NCBI GenBank assembly: GCA_902806595.1
Contig: CADCXC010000004.1
Location: forward strand, 1,674,001-1,738,000
Length of the DNA stretch: 64,000 nucleotides
DNA from: Pyrenopolyporus hunteri
Lineage: Eukaryota; Ascomycota; Sordariomycetes; Xylariales; Hypoxylaceae
Reading direction: 5' to 3'
Every line of letters starts with the position of its first letter. The stretch's first letter is position 1. Under the pieces are notes generated by a model. The model was not told where the DNA came from, searched no databases, and worked only from the letters and a program-made list of their open reading frames with translations. A program made the translations under genes and the position numbers. This document shows, in pieces, positions 47,801 to 60,530 of the stretch.

Positions 47801-50179
47801 GGAAGCCCTTAAGACCGGACAAACGGCCCGTCTTCAATGTGAGTAGTTAGCCGCCTATACATTTCTCTTTGATACGAATTAACTTACACGCCTTCCAAGT
47901 CTTCCAATATATGCGCTTATTTGGCAACCCGCTCTACGCCATGCTTGCCATAATAATGAGCATCTTATCTACTGCCGCTTTCGTAGGAACAGGGCTGTGG
48001 ATCGCGGTCTGGGTCGACGCCTACGAGAAGGATGATGCCTACGACATTGCGTTCTACCTCGGTATCTACGCGTTGTGGAATCTTGCGGACGCCCTCTTCA
48101 ACGGGTTAACTTACATCGCATACGAGAATGGGGGTTGGTATGCTGCACGGTCGCTACATACTACGTTCATTAAATCTATGATGAGCGTTCCCCTTTCTTG
48201 GTACAAGACGACACCCGTCGGTCGAGTTGTCAATCGCTTCTCCAGGGATATGGATTCTATCGACACGACGTTAGCTGGCAGTAAGTGAAGCCTCATGAAT
48301 TATATCCGTCCTGATCCTCCGATGTAATAATAATCTACTCTTTCGGAAGCTAATTGCCCCTATTTTAGTGCTAAGACTATGTGTCGAGTCGCTCACACGA
48401 CTTGGCTTTCAAATTGCGGCTGTCGGCTCCGTGCTCCCCGTCTTCATGTTACCTGCCAGCGCTTGTTGTGCCGTTGGGATATTTGCAGGAGAGCTCTACA
48501 CAAGAACATCCGTTGCCGTCAAGCGGCTCGTGGCGTCCTCGCAGTCCCCCCTATTCGCCCAATTCGCCGATAGCCTGGCTGGCCTTACCGTGATTCGTGC
48601 TCGCGCAAACATGCCCAAGATCTTCGGCGATCAACTAGCAGACAAGATAAGGGTGTCTTCGAGGGCCAGTGAAGCTCAGTTCAATTGCAACAGGTGGATT
48701 TCGCTAAAAGTCGACATGGTAACGACCCTAGTCACCGTCGCCGCGGGTGCTATTGCCATATCGAAAGCAGGTCTTATAGCGGCCGGCCTCGTTGGATTTT
48801 CGTTGACAAACGCGACGGTGAATTATCCCTTGGTTTTGGAATATATTGAACTTAGGTTGCTAACACAGTCGCTAGACGCTCAGCCAGCTTATCATTTTAC
48901 TCGTCAGGGCAAGTAATGAGCTTGAAATCGAGTTGCAGAGCGTAAGTCCTATCGCAATAGAGCTCACAAGGGGACCAGGTACTGATGCATAATAAGTATC
49001 ATCGAGTTCGAGAATACGCCAACGTCGAACCCGAGGAGAATCCGGATGAGTATAAGAGCGTCAGCGAATACTCTGATAACCCCGAATCGGCCCTGCCTAA
49101 GGACTGGCCAAGGAGTGGAGAAGTCGAGTTCCGGAATGTCACCATTAAGTACGATTTAGACGGCCCGGAAATACTCAAGAATATCAATCTCAAATTCGCA
49201 GCCGGTGAGAGAGTAGCTGTCGTAGGACGGACCGGTTCCGGAAAGAGCACAGTAAGTTCAATTTCAGAGCCCGGATCACGCCGGCATATTAACAGGAGCA
49301 TCTGTAGTTGGTACTGTCTTTATTACGTTTTACGAATATCGTCTCCGGGCAAATACTCTTCGACGGCGTAGACATAACCAAGTTCCCACGCAAGAAGCTC
49401 CGCGAAGCACTTACAATCATCCCGCAAGAAGCAGTTCTGTTCAACGGGGACGTAAAATCCAATCTAGACCCGACGGGCAAAATCCCCACGGAGACGCTGG
49501 AGAAAGCCTTACAATACTGCAGCGGGATCGCATCTTTCCAGTATCACCAGAACGGAGATCACATGCAAAACGAAGGCGAACAACCCAACGGGGTTAATGG
49601 TACTTCTCCTGCGAACGGTGTTTCAACCAACATAGGGATCACTCTTTCCACGCCTGTGAAATCAAAAGGCGAGAATTTCTCTCACGGTCAGCGACAGGTG
49701 CTTTCGCTCTGTAGGGCTCTAGTACGCAAAAGCAAGCTAATGCTGCTAGATGAGGCGACTGCAAGCGTACGTACCACTTCATCCCATTTTCTTTCGTCTC
49801 AATGAAAACCCCTTCACAACCCCCATCTACGCAACAACTGACGGTTATACCATAGATGGACTACGAAACCGACCAAGGAATCCAGGAAGTTCTGAGGAAA
49901 GAACTAAACGAGCACGGGCGGGATAGGACGTTGGTCACCATCGCTCATCGGCTCAAGACGATTATCGACTACGATCGCGTGGTAGTTATGAGCGCCGGTT
50001 CGGTCCTAGAGTACGCGCCCCCAGCGTCACCAAGACAGACATTGTTATTATTATTCGCTAACCAAAATCCTAGGGTCGGGAGTCCGAAAGAACTTTACGA
50101 AGCCAAAGGCCAATTTTACGACATGATGAAGCATAGCGGGGAGTTTGAGGATCTAGAGAGGCTTTTGACCGCTAAATAG
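44874..50179 (+). CDS. ABC transporter, ABCC (multidrug-resistance-associated) type
   Basis: Eleven exons (44874-44971, 45033-46520, 46579-47357, 47512-47838, 47900-48280, 48369-48817, 48876-48941, 48997-49251, 49308-49766, 49856-50010, 50074-50179) close in frame to 1520 residues. Five N-terminal helices form a TMD0, as in long ABCC pumps. Then comes TMD1 (TCSWLEYFVTYEWLTPLLLKG region) and NBD1 with GQSGSGKST (about 650), LSGGQKSRVALARAL (about 740) and LILLDDVFSALD. TMD2 follows (GLWIAVWVDAY; WYKTTPVGRVVNRFSRDMD), then NBD2 with GRTGSGKST (about 1273), FSHGQRQVLSLCRALVR (about 1404), LMLLDEATAS and TIAHRLKTIIDYDR. Such pumps export or sequester conjugates and drugs at the plasma or vacuolar membrane; the substrate is unknown. 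The NBD1 switch reads VTQQ where His is usual, and the NBD2 signature is FSHGQ. The tenth intron (50011-50073) is 63 nt and open in frame. Confidence 0.93.
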
Positions 50180-51707
50180 TGCAGACATATTCTCGTCAAC
50201 GATACAGTGAGGTAAAATGTAAAGGGCAAAAGATATAGATTGGATGAGCCCTACTACCGATAAAAGTGAACTTTAGAAGCAGATTTACGTTTGATTTCAA
50301 TATCATATCATAACATGCTAATTGGTTCAATCAAAGTCAAAACACGAGCGTCGATTTTGGCAACTTCGCAAGAGCCTTATCCACGCCGGTTTCTTAGTGA
50401 TTCCACGAGTCCCTGCAGGGACCTAATTTATTCCAGGGGGTTCGGCCGAGGTGCCGTTGAGTTGGGGGCTACATCGGCACGTAAGGGGCAAATCCGATCA
50501 CCCCGATCTTGATAACGCTATGTAAGATTGTCCCCTAAGCTATGCAGCCATTCAGGGGCCCCTATGATAACACGCGTGGTAGTCTCGGGGAGGCGGGTTT
50601 CTCTGTCTTTTCTTTTTTTAGTAGCGAGTCTCAATCATACGTAGGCACCCAACCCACCCATTCGCCCGTCCACCGCCAGGATTCAGTTCCGTATTGACGT
50701 TCGGTTACGGTACCCAATGACTTCGTTTCGAGCGCCCCTATTGATAACGCGAGATACAACTCGGACTTTTAAATAGCAACATTTAGGTTGGTTATACGAT
50801 GGATTCCCTTCGACGAGGGTGATATTACGGTAAAGTACCCAAGCAAAAGGAGACGACGACGGAGTCTGTTTTCCTCTCCGCGTCTCCACCAACCCGCGAG
50901 CCTAAACTTTCCTAGATTCGTTCGGCGCAAGATGGAAGCGGCTGGAAGCGGCCACGGTGTTACAACGGCGGCCACCAACGTCGGGCGATCGCATTCATGT
51001 TGGTAGATTCATCGTCAGACCTGTCTCAGACTGTGTAACTGACGGGACAACTTCACCTCCCGGCGAGGTACCTAAGCGAGGCCCGACTCATATAGGATGA
51101 GCATACGGCGAGATATATGACCTACCTACCCACCTTATATAATAACATCCACGTATACGAGGTTTTACCGCGCGAGATCTGTCCAATTCCTGGGATAGGG
51201 CGTGTTTTAACCTCGCGATGAGCACATATAGCCATGTCGAGTCGACGCTTCTACCAGAAGTCGTTAATACGTATCTCGATCGTACAAGATATTAAGTCCG
51301 GTCACAGACTCGCATTTACATTGCAACCGCCTACCTGCCGTGAAACAGAGATTCGGCGGGTAACCTCGATTGGGGATAGTACAGGTTTCGGCGGAGGAAT
51401 TTCTAAGGGTGAAGAATCTATCCGTATGATGCGACTACGTCTAATAGGTCGAAATGTTCTAGTCTAGCTGCGAGTCCTAGACATTGGACACGGTATCACG
51501 AGAATAGGGTACAAGCGAGCAGAGAATTCCGGTGGTCAATGATTGTCCGATTCATGCCTCGCTATGGAGACGGTCCTAATCGATGCTGCATTCCGTAGAT
51601 GAAAAACTGACTTAAAGCGAGAGAACCTCCTACCCTGTATCCGTCATCATCGGGTGGTGTGGGCTAAATTCCCATTCCCGTGGGGAGCTCATTATCTCAA
51701 GAGTAAT
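50180..51707. other. Convergent intergenic region, ABC transporter to FKBP12
   Basis: About 1.5 kb. Frames at 50788-51006 and 51234-51467 (72 and 77 codons, plus strand) have fairly protein-like composition but no domain and no splice partner. I do not call a gene. Confidence 0.45.
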
Positions 51708-52500
51708 TTACTGGACCTTCTTCAGATGGACGTCGCTGTAAGGCGTTGGTTAGCGCCGAACCAGGCATCTCAGCCACACCGTCCGCTTCGGGGTATGGTA
51801 CTTACAAGATAAGGTCGGCGTTAGGAGGAATGTGGCCGGTGAAGCCCCTTAGAAACTTGTAAGCTCATGTCCCTCTCTGATAAGGCTATTCTCTAAGGGG
51901 TAGAGTAGATATTGAGGAATTTTTCGTAAGGGAAAAGGGGCGCCGCCATGTAAAGAAGACGCCAGTGGAAGAAATAAAAGGCTTACCGAGCGCCGTAGCC
52001 GTAGTCACTATAGCGGCATTGGTTAGTCCGGATTTTTAATCGTCAATGGAATAGGTCGTACTATCTTACCTGGTGATATCGAGAGTTGCTTTTTCGCCGA
52101 CCTTCATAGTAAGAACACCCTCGTCCCAGCCTAATGATATGCGGTACACGGTCAGTCCCAGCACGTAAGGGCAACCAAAGGTAGCGGGGATAACTTGCCC
52201 TTGATAACCTGGCCGACCCCGATTTGCGTAACAAAGTCGCCCCGGCCAACCGAAGAGTCGAACCTAGCTCGCAGGTTAACCGACGATTATGAGTTCCCAG
52301 CCGTCCTTGACGTCAATGCCAAGCAGCATTTGAGCCCCTTGGATAGCGGGGCATCGGACACGCTGCTACACTCACTGTTCGCCCTTGTTATCCGGCTTGG
52401 AGGTGTCCTTAAGCCAACCAGTGTACTCAATGGTGACGGTCTGGCGAGGAGAAGGTTGGGGGCCGGTGCCCTCCTGAATGATGGTCTTTGTAACACCCAT
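51708..52500 (-). CDS. FPR1: FK506-binding protein 12, peptidyl-prolyl cis-trans isomerase
   Basis: Six short exons in transcript order (52500-52376, 52263-52199, 52130-52070, 52007-51987, 51847-51806, 51735-51708) close in frame to 113 residues, the usual FKBP12 length. Diagnostic segments are VTIEYTGWL, FDSSVGRGDFVTQIGVG, GWDEGV, DYGYGARGF, IPPNADLIFDV. Pocket residues matching human Tyr26, Phe36, Asp37, Phe46, Val55, Ile56, Trp59, Tyr82 and Phe99 are present (Tyr26, Phe43, Asp44, Phe52, Val61, Ile62, Trp65, Tyr88, Phe105), so FK506 and rapamycin should bind. The protein isomerises Xaa-Pro bonds in the cytosol and, with these drugs, inhibits calcineurin or TOR. The second intron (52198-52131) starts GCAAGT and ends TTAG, a GC-AG intron; the others are GT-AG. 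There is no signal peptide or extension. The largest exon has only 41 codons, so simple frame searches miss the gene. Confidence 0.96.
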
Positions 52501-55500
52501 GATGACGAATTTATAGATTTATAAGGGGTAATACGTTCTATATTCTCGCTTCCTTTCCTTTTTTCTTTCTGGTTGAGGAATTAGCTGAGGTGACGGAGCT
52601 CGCGGTGGAAACGTTTTAGCGTCTTTATTGCTGCGGAGAAAGTACGCGTGGGGACCCAAGAGGCTCAAGCATGGCGAGGGAAACCTGTGAGGGAGGGCTG
52701 TGAGGGGCTCGGGGGGGCAATCTCACCTTATCGCAAAATAGACCATAAAAAACCGGGTTGGATATACTAGATAGTCAAACTAGAAGAGACAGAAAGTGGT
52801 GGTGGGCGAGGAGGCAGTCGGCCTTAAATAGTCAAAATGGGGGAAGACGAAAACGAATGTGTTTGAGGGCTAAGTTTCATGGATGAAGCACGTAATAGGG
52901 CCCATCGAGCAAGTACCTTAATAGGGCGCCAATCGCTGAACGTATCCATGTAAGTTAGTACAAATTGGATACCTACATCGATTACATTGATATTTGTATT
53001 ATACATATATACACACATGTAGGCAGGGAAATGGGCATGTACCTAATGTGTGAAGTATGTATACCTACCTGAGCTAGCGTATCACATTGTCACCCTGTAC
53101 GCTCACCAAATAGGTTCATCCCAGACCTTCCACACTTCTGATACTCCTTAAAAAATCCGAATACTTCTAAGCTGCAAATAGTAGGTAGGTGCGGATGTTG
53201 GTGTGTAAGTTGACAGTTGCCAGGTACCCGATCTACAACAACGTATGACAAGCAGGAACAAACCCGAATGCGCGGGCGAATAAGGTTTCTCCAAGGCTAA
53301 GTTTGTCCCCCTTTTATGATTTCTTCCCGAGGAGCACCTGCACACAGCGAAAGGGGCCAATTGTTACAGAGTACCTCGATGTACGCACGCATACGCCCAG
53401 GTATAATGGAACCTTACGTCAATCAACATGACGAGGCACTTTCCGCCCTTTTACACGACCTACAGACCGCCTACATGCGGGATGTACGTGTACTAATGGG
53501 GTCTGATGTTGAAGTAGTGGTGACTAACAACATAGCGCTAATTTTTAATTTTTTAATTTTTTTTTTTCCCCCATCACCCGTACCTAAGTTGCCCACCGGG
53601 TATCTCTAATCCTACCTATGAGGTATGTATCTCTTACGTGTGGGTATCTCCATATACCTATTGGACCTCTTAGCCGGATGTATAGTGAATGCCGAGCCCT
53701 GCCTCATACCAACCCAGGTTGGTTGCGTATAGGTAGGAGGTTACAGGTAGCACAGAAACCCAATCTTTCGCATATCTGTATCTGTATAATTTCGTCTTGC
53801 CATTGGCTTGTCGGCCGGGACTGCACCAATCTCGTTACTACCCAACCGACCTAAGCACATGTGCTAACCTGGCTCTGTATGTACCTACGTAGGTATGTAT
53901 GCTGTTATGGTACGAGCACCTGCAAATACGTGTAGATCAGGACAGCAGGTAGCTTAGCTATGGGTCGGTACCGACGGAGGTTAAGGCTGGATAATAGGGA
54001 GTAAACGTATTCATAACGTATGTGCTACGGTGTCAATTGGCTCTTGCAATCAAATTCCTGTTTCTAGCAACCGAGAAGATGTGCAAGGAGAGAGAGGGAA
54101 AGGGAGAAAGAGAGAAAGAGAGACATGCAGATACGTCTACACGGAATTCCCGAAGAGTATAGGCACCTACCAACCATGGACGCAGCCAGCTCCACGGTCG
54201 TAGCTGCCTCGGCTACGTATAAAATACATAACCTAGAGGTACACGTACCTATATAAGAGGTATATACAGGCAGAAATACCCAAAATAAAGTCGCGGAAAG
54301 AACGTCTGAAGATCTTGGGGTTTGGTGCGGGGCTATCCGTGGGGTTGGTTGGGCCGATCGCTTACGATAGATCCTTGCTACCACTCGCATCTCTTCCCAC
54401 TTGCATCTTTCCCACCTTCATTTTCATGCTCTTCCTACACAATAGCACCAATAACACCAATAACACCATTAACACCTCACCCCCTGTATGCCGCATCTCG
54501 TAGGATCCCCCGAGTCGCTTTGTCCAATGTACTTTGGCCGCATTTAGCGGTTCCGCAGCTCACGCAGCCCACGCAGCCCCGGGCATTGGATTGTATAGCG
54601 TGCGATGCCTCGGGCATGCTTACCGTAGCTGATCTCTCGGTGTGGAGACCAAGCCGCGCTTTGGAGTTGCGGTGTTGCTTCGCTTGAGAACTCTGACGTT
54701 TGCAATACGCCTCCTTTCCCTCTGGTTGGCACCGGACTAGACTAGGAGACGCGCGCGGTCTGTCGTAATGTCATAACTCGAATCTCACGACTCGAATCTC
54801 GTGCTGGATCAGCTGATAGCTTCGTCTGCAGCCTCTTGGTGTCACTCTAGTACTCCCGCAGCCGCTTTGGCAAGGCATGCGACGGCCCCTCTCCAGCAAG
54901 CTGAAGCTCAAGGTCACCGCCTTTCCTCCACCTACACCCTAGGTACCATCTGGCATATGCAACGCGGCCTCGGCCTACTACCTGCTATCAAGATAAGGAG
55001 ATAAAGCCAATCTGATGATTATCTCGGGAACGAAGGCTCGAGAAAGACGAAAATGGACGCAAGAGGGGCCCTCCGTCTCACCCTACTTCGTGTAAATGCA
55101 CCAAGACGTCAGTCTTCAGCTACCGGTTCGCTCCCTCTACCAATACCAAGTGATGGAGAGGCGGGCGATCTGCAGACACATCCTAGCGGTCATGGCGTTT
55201 CTCAGTACGCTTTCGGATATGTTTTGTGATATCTCTAAGCGTGATTGGGCCTGTTGCCCATGTGGCATGTACAATATGGCATGGGCCGCAAGGAGAGCTA
55301 CCAAGATCTACGCGGGGGACACTCCCCCTGCGAATGAATGTTGTCGAAGGGTCCTGCATGTTCCATAACACATGACTGACGCAAACGTCTGACAAGGTGA
55401 CAGCACCAGTAGCAGCGCGATACGCAACCGCATTTTCACCCGCCCATCCGTCCCTTCCAAGCCCCTTGCTCTCTCACGCCGCAGATTTAGATATACCGTC

Positions 55501-58500
55501 AAGAAATATCTGTAGCTATTTCGCGCATAGAACTTGACCGCCTCCAGGACACTGGGACCTCACTCGGCGACGGTATACATCCCGCACATCCTCCAAAATA
55601 ATATCAATTGCCGATCCAGGACCCATGGCTGGGGCAGCGAATAGGGTAAGGCGACAGATGCAAGGGATATAGCATCTGTCACATATCAATCTGCCTGACA
55701 TTTCTCGTGCAACCATCCAGCCCATCCGTAGGTGATTCGCGGCGCAACTATTGAGAGGCCGAAGATGAAGGGAGGTAAAAGCGCTCCGCGAGAAACCGAC
55801 GCCATCATCTATCACCAGACCAACAACTCTACATCGTAGAACGGGCGCCACTGGACTGATCGCCCGAAACGGCCTTCGCTTCACGGCCGTTACGTCACTT
55901 GGAAATAACACCGTCAATGCGAGAAGGATAGAGAACCGGCTTCTGACATCACTAAAGGTCCATGCTCGCTCCCTGGAGCTGCGCCTCACGCGTTGCCAGA
56001 GATGCTCCATTGGACGATGGACGCATAGAGTAAGAATAATCGACCTTTGGGGGACGGGTAACATCAAACCCACCTCTCCTATCCCGATATATCCTAGTAT
56101 CGCGCCACCCGTTCTGGTATTCGTATGCATCAGGCCGTCGGCGGTGTGTTTGCTACAGAGAATGGCATCAGGGGTATTCCGACCGACTGAGTAGCTCGCC
56201 CATCGGTCAAATCGATGCGATTACGCGAAATCTTAGACAAGTCTTAAGCGTTAGGTAGCCCCAGCCCTTCTATGATCACTCCCCGTAAATTTCCACAGTA
56301 TGAGGCATGTAAAGTTACGCTTCTGACCTAGGGGGAGCATGCAAGATACGGCGGGATCTAGATCGTAGCCCTTGTCGGCGCCTCAAGTTTGAGATTCTGA
56401 TCCCCGCGACTGGACGTGAGATTTAAGGCCAGGGATCAGCCCTCGGATGCAGCCACAGATCCAAGGACAACGGATATTCCGCTGATGAATGATGTCATAG
56501 GGTAGAACGATATACCAGTGTCTTCAATAATTCCTGAAGCGCTTCCCGGTCAATACATGTAGGGCAAGGGAGACAGGCTACGACGGCGACGGCCGGCGAC
56601 GACTCCGACTTCGATGGCGATTGGTCGGAACTCCAGGCGACGTTCCCGATTCGCATCGGGGATGATTCTCGAAGGAGCTCGAGTCGAAACAAGCTAGTCA
56701 ACTGGAACGAGTGACTCACTCGTGCATCTCGAATGATAAGAGAGTGCATTACTGAGAGATTTATCAGTCGTTAACGTAGGTCTCAACTCCCAACTCCCTC
56801 TTGCTCCTACAGACGCACTTGGCTAGAGGCTGGTCAAGGGCTGCGTATCGAACTTAGGGGGGCGTATAGGTAATGACGAGCTTCGTCTTCCATTGGGCAA
56901 TCATAAAGCCTCACAAACCAGCCTTGATTTGCGGCTTCGGATTGTCGATACTTCCAGGGCCCGATCCGAAAGTTGGATTTTGTTTTATACCCTATCCGAT
57001 CATTCTCTCTCTCTCAAGAAGGCACCTCGACAAGCAGTTTGTGAATGCACGACACTACACGTCATAAAAATGCAGCCGAGTTTCTAAGGGCGCTGTCCCG
57101 ACGGCAAAGAGCGAACCCTGCTACCTCCTAAAGATAGGGAATGGGTGAGGCATCAATGAGGGTTTGGCTTTTGGGTATCCGGTAAGTACCTAGATCTTGA
57201 CTGCTAATAGGAACAAAATGGACTATGACGCATCAGCCTCTCGTATTCTTTTTTTTTCCTTTTTGAAAAGTGACAGTTTACCCAGTTTGATATCATCGGA
57301 AAGTTGGACCGCCACTAGATCTACAACCTTAGTTGTTTATTTGATAGCATACGACATAAGTGTTCCATGCTTGGATAGTATGTTATGCCTGGGCTTGGTG
57401 CAATCTCTGCAAGCTCCGTCGCATCGAACGCATGAGGTGGAGCACTTCAGGATGTCCTCGAGATCGGTCAATGCCGTGACACGTCTACGGTAACAAAGAT
57501 TACGCAGCGTATCCACGGCCTAAGGAGAAAAAGGAGAAGCCCTACCGTACCGACCTTGCCTAGGTACCTAGGTAGGTAGTTATCGGACCTATCACCTATT
57601 AGGATGAAGATTCGCTGTAACGATCGTTGCTAAATGGTATTACCACCCTTTATAATAGACCAATGAGTAACATTCAGAAATAGACGCCGTTGCCGTGATG
57701 GAATACCCCCTTCGCACCGGTGAAGGCCGGAATCGAACAGTATGCGTTAGGTACTCTTGGCTACAGGTGGCGGTATGCTCTGGCATCCCGCGGAAGTCGG
57801 ATACGATGAAGAAATCATCGAACCGATGGAGTCGGGGCCACTGTATTGTCGCGATAATTCCGGGACACTTTGTTTCAGGTCAAGCTCGTCTTCTTGAACC
57901 CTAGTTTTGGACTAGCCTTCCGCGTATCAGGTACGTATAAGTCAAATGATGGGGTTGACCACCATATCATCATGAGGTAACCTCCCCAGCTGCAGGGACG
58001 AGATTCATCATTTCCTTTCCTGTATAATGGCTCTTATCTTAGGCAAACATTTCGGGTCTTAGTTTGGGGTCTCGCGGCACAGAAATCAACTCTGTTGATA
58101 CGAGGTCCCATACACTGTAGCAGCGGTTTCAACTAAGGTAATCTTGATTAGTGATCTTAGGTATGATACTTCGTCTATGAAATGACGCCGCTGGAATTTT
58201 CTCAAGGCTCTTTATATTCTTCCCCTTAACGAATCAAATCTCAAGGTAGTGACGTAAGAAGATTCGACTCCGATACTATAATATAGACATAAATACTGAG
58301 TATCATTATTCATCCATTGTTTACCCATTCATACCCATCAGCCTCTTGGCTACCAACTATATCTTTGGAATGCCTCTAGATACATCCGATAGCGCCGATA
58401 GGGCTCTAGGGAAAGAGGCTGTGCCAAATCATAGGAGCGTTGGAATGGGATGGTATATATAGGTGGGTATCCTTTAGTTGAATCGGGCAGCCGAGAACGT

Positions 58501-60495
58501 GACTTGCTCCTTATAGGTACGTTTGTTAATTTGGCACAGAAACTCTATATCTCTGTGTTTAGTAGAATAGGAAATTTATTCGATCCGTGTTTAATTAGCC
58601 ATTCCATCTCTCAGTTAAGGGCTAGACCCTATTGATCACCATCGGCGACGCATGTATGTATACCTTAAATGCATCACTTAGGCTCACACGCTACATGTAC
58701 GTATTAGGACCGTACTTTCCTACAAATAATATTTAAATCGTAAAACAAAACAAACACCTATTTACGTTATATGTTTCCATATATCATGTTGGCTAGGACT
58801 ATACAACGACAGCCTTAAACGCGACGTTAAGCGGGTATTACGGGCCAACGAGCCTCTCTCTGTATGAGCCTCTGTACTTCCTCATAGCCTACACACCTAT
58901 TTATAGCTAGGCGCCGTTAGGTGGAAACTAACAGTCTTAAGGCTTATTGTATTTGATTGTACTGCGTAAGACGCCCACTTTCTCTTGGGGGCTATACCGT
59001 AACGGCGCCTGTCAAGGACACTACTGTACGCCAAAGGGTCGGTTACGGAAATATATGGTTTAGTCTTTTTAGAATGTTGGTTGAATATGTCCCTGTGCTT
59101 TAACGGTACGTAAGAATAGTATGGAAATCTTACTCATAGGGACGTGTTCATTTCCAACCCCGTCGCAGCCGACAGTTCGGGGTGCGGCTGACGGGACGAT
59201 AGGACAACACGGCAGCGGGGGGGTTTGCGAGCATCGAGGGGTAGCGGACAGAACTTGAACGCATATATGGTGGCCTACCAACGGACCAGCTATGGCCCAG
59301 TCCGTTGCAACGTGGAATATCGGCGATCCAAAGAGAAATCAATAGGTCTCCCTCGCCGGACCTCTGTGTTCAATATGTGTGATTGGGGGTTGCCCTGCAT
59401 GCGCCAATTCCCAACTCCTTGTAAGCGTAAGATTGCGATTCGGTCTAGTCAGGAACCGAAGCCGTACTAATGTAATAGTTGCAGCGAACTAACGCATCGA
59501 GAGAACGGCGCCATACTCTCGTCTTATATGTATTACCCACACCAACCGCGGATCTCGACAGCTCAGAAATACGACGCTTACGTAGGTAGCTTAGGTATGT
59601 AGGTAGATAGGTACATACGTAAAAAGGGCATGGTAAAAGTCATCAAAGCCCCTATTCACCTCTAAGTCGCGAAAGAACTATTTTATTGATAGAAACATCA
59701 CCATCTTACTACGATTACATCGTATATGGAAACTGGTATGAGACGAGAAGTTAAGCCCGGCTATTGTTATATACGTCGCTACGTCTCTCGGAGCCGAACA
59801 CCATTTTTACAAATACATATAGGAAAAAAAAAGAAGCCATTTTCGGAGAGCAGCTTGCCGATCCTTTACGAGTTCCTGAAGATCTTACGGGAGCTTAAAA
59901 CTCTGTTGCTAATCCCAGGACCGGAAGATCGACCGTCGTAGTTACGTACATAACACACACAGTAAGGAGGAATAAGCAAGATGCTACGGTAGGCTGCCGG
60001 GGACTAGATCTTCATAGGGCTTTTCGATAGTTAAGAAAACGTGGTTCCGACAAAAAGCAAGCCGAACCACCTGAAATCAAGACAACGAGTAAGCCTCCCC
60101 CTCGGAGGATTGGATTGGGGATGCCACGAGAATTCGAGCTGCGTGGCGCGCACACGAGATGCAGGTACACACATAACACACTATGTATGTATTTGGGCGT
60201 GGGCAATAGGATGGCCAAGGACGTCGCGCCGTACGCCACGCGGATTTATTGGATTATTAGGGGGCCATCTGAGCTTCCAGATCTGGCTCTTCGGATTGCT
60301 ATTTATTTGCTGCCGGGCGCTATTTATTGCAAACTACACCAGCGGCGTTTCTGTATCACTTCCTTCCTCTGGTTTGTTTACCAAATACTATCACGGTCAT
60401 GTCGCCTCGTTCTTCGCAAGTAGGTAGGTAGGTAGGTATATACCTAGATAGAGGAGTCCCGATTTTCTCGTTTTGTATGTATAAACGAGTTTCAC

Positions 60496-60497
<2 letters not shown>

Positions 60498-60528
<31 letters not shown>
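60498..60528. repeat. 31-base T homopolymer
   Basis: The longest homopolymer of the window, within a gene-free stretch. Read on the minus strand it is an A31 tail, the kind of scar a retroposed element can leave, but no element is recognisable beside it. Confidence 0.9.

Positions 60529-60530
<2 letters not shown>

Noticed and set aside
52195..52524. 109-codon plus-strand frame
   Set aside because: It is the antisense shadow of FKBP12 exons 1 and 2 on the minus strand.
57715..57745. GGAATCGAAC, resembling a tRNA T-loop on the minus strand
   Set aside because: The five-base stem on either side does not pair and no A box lies at the right distance.
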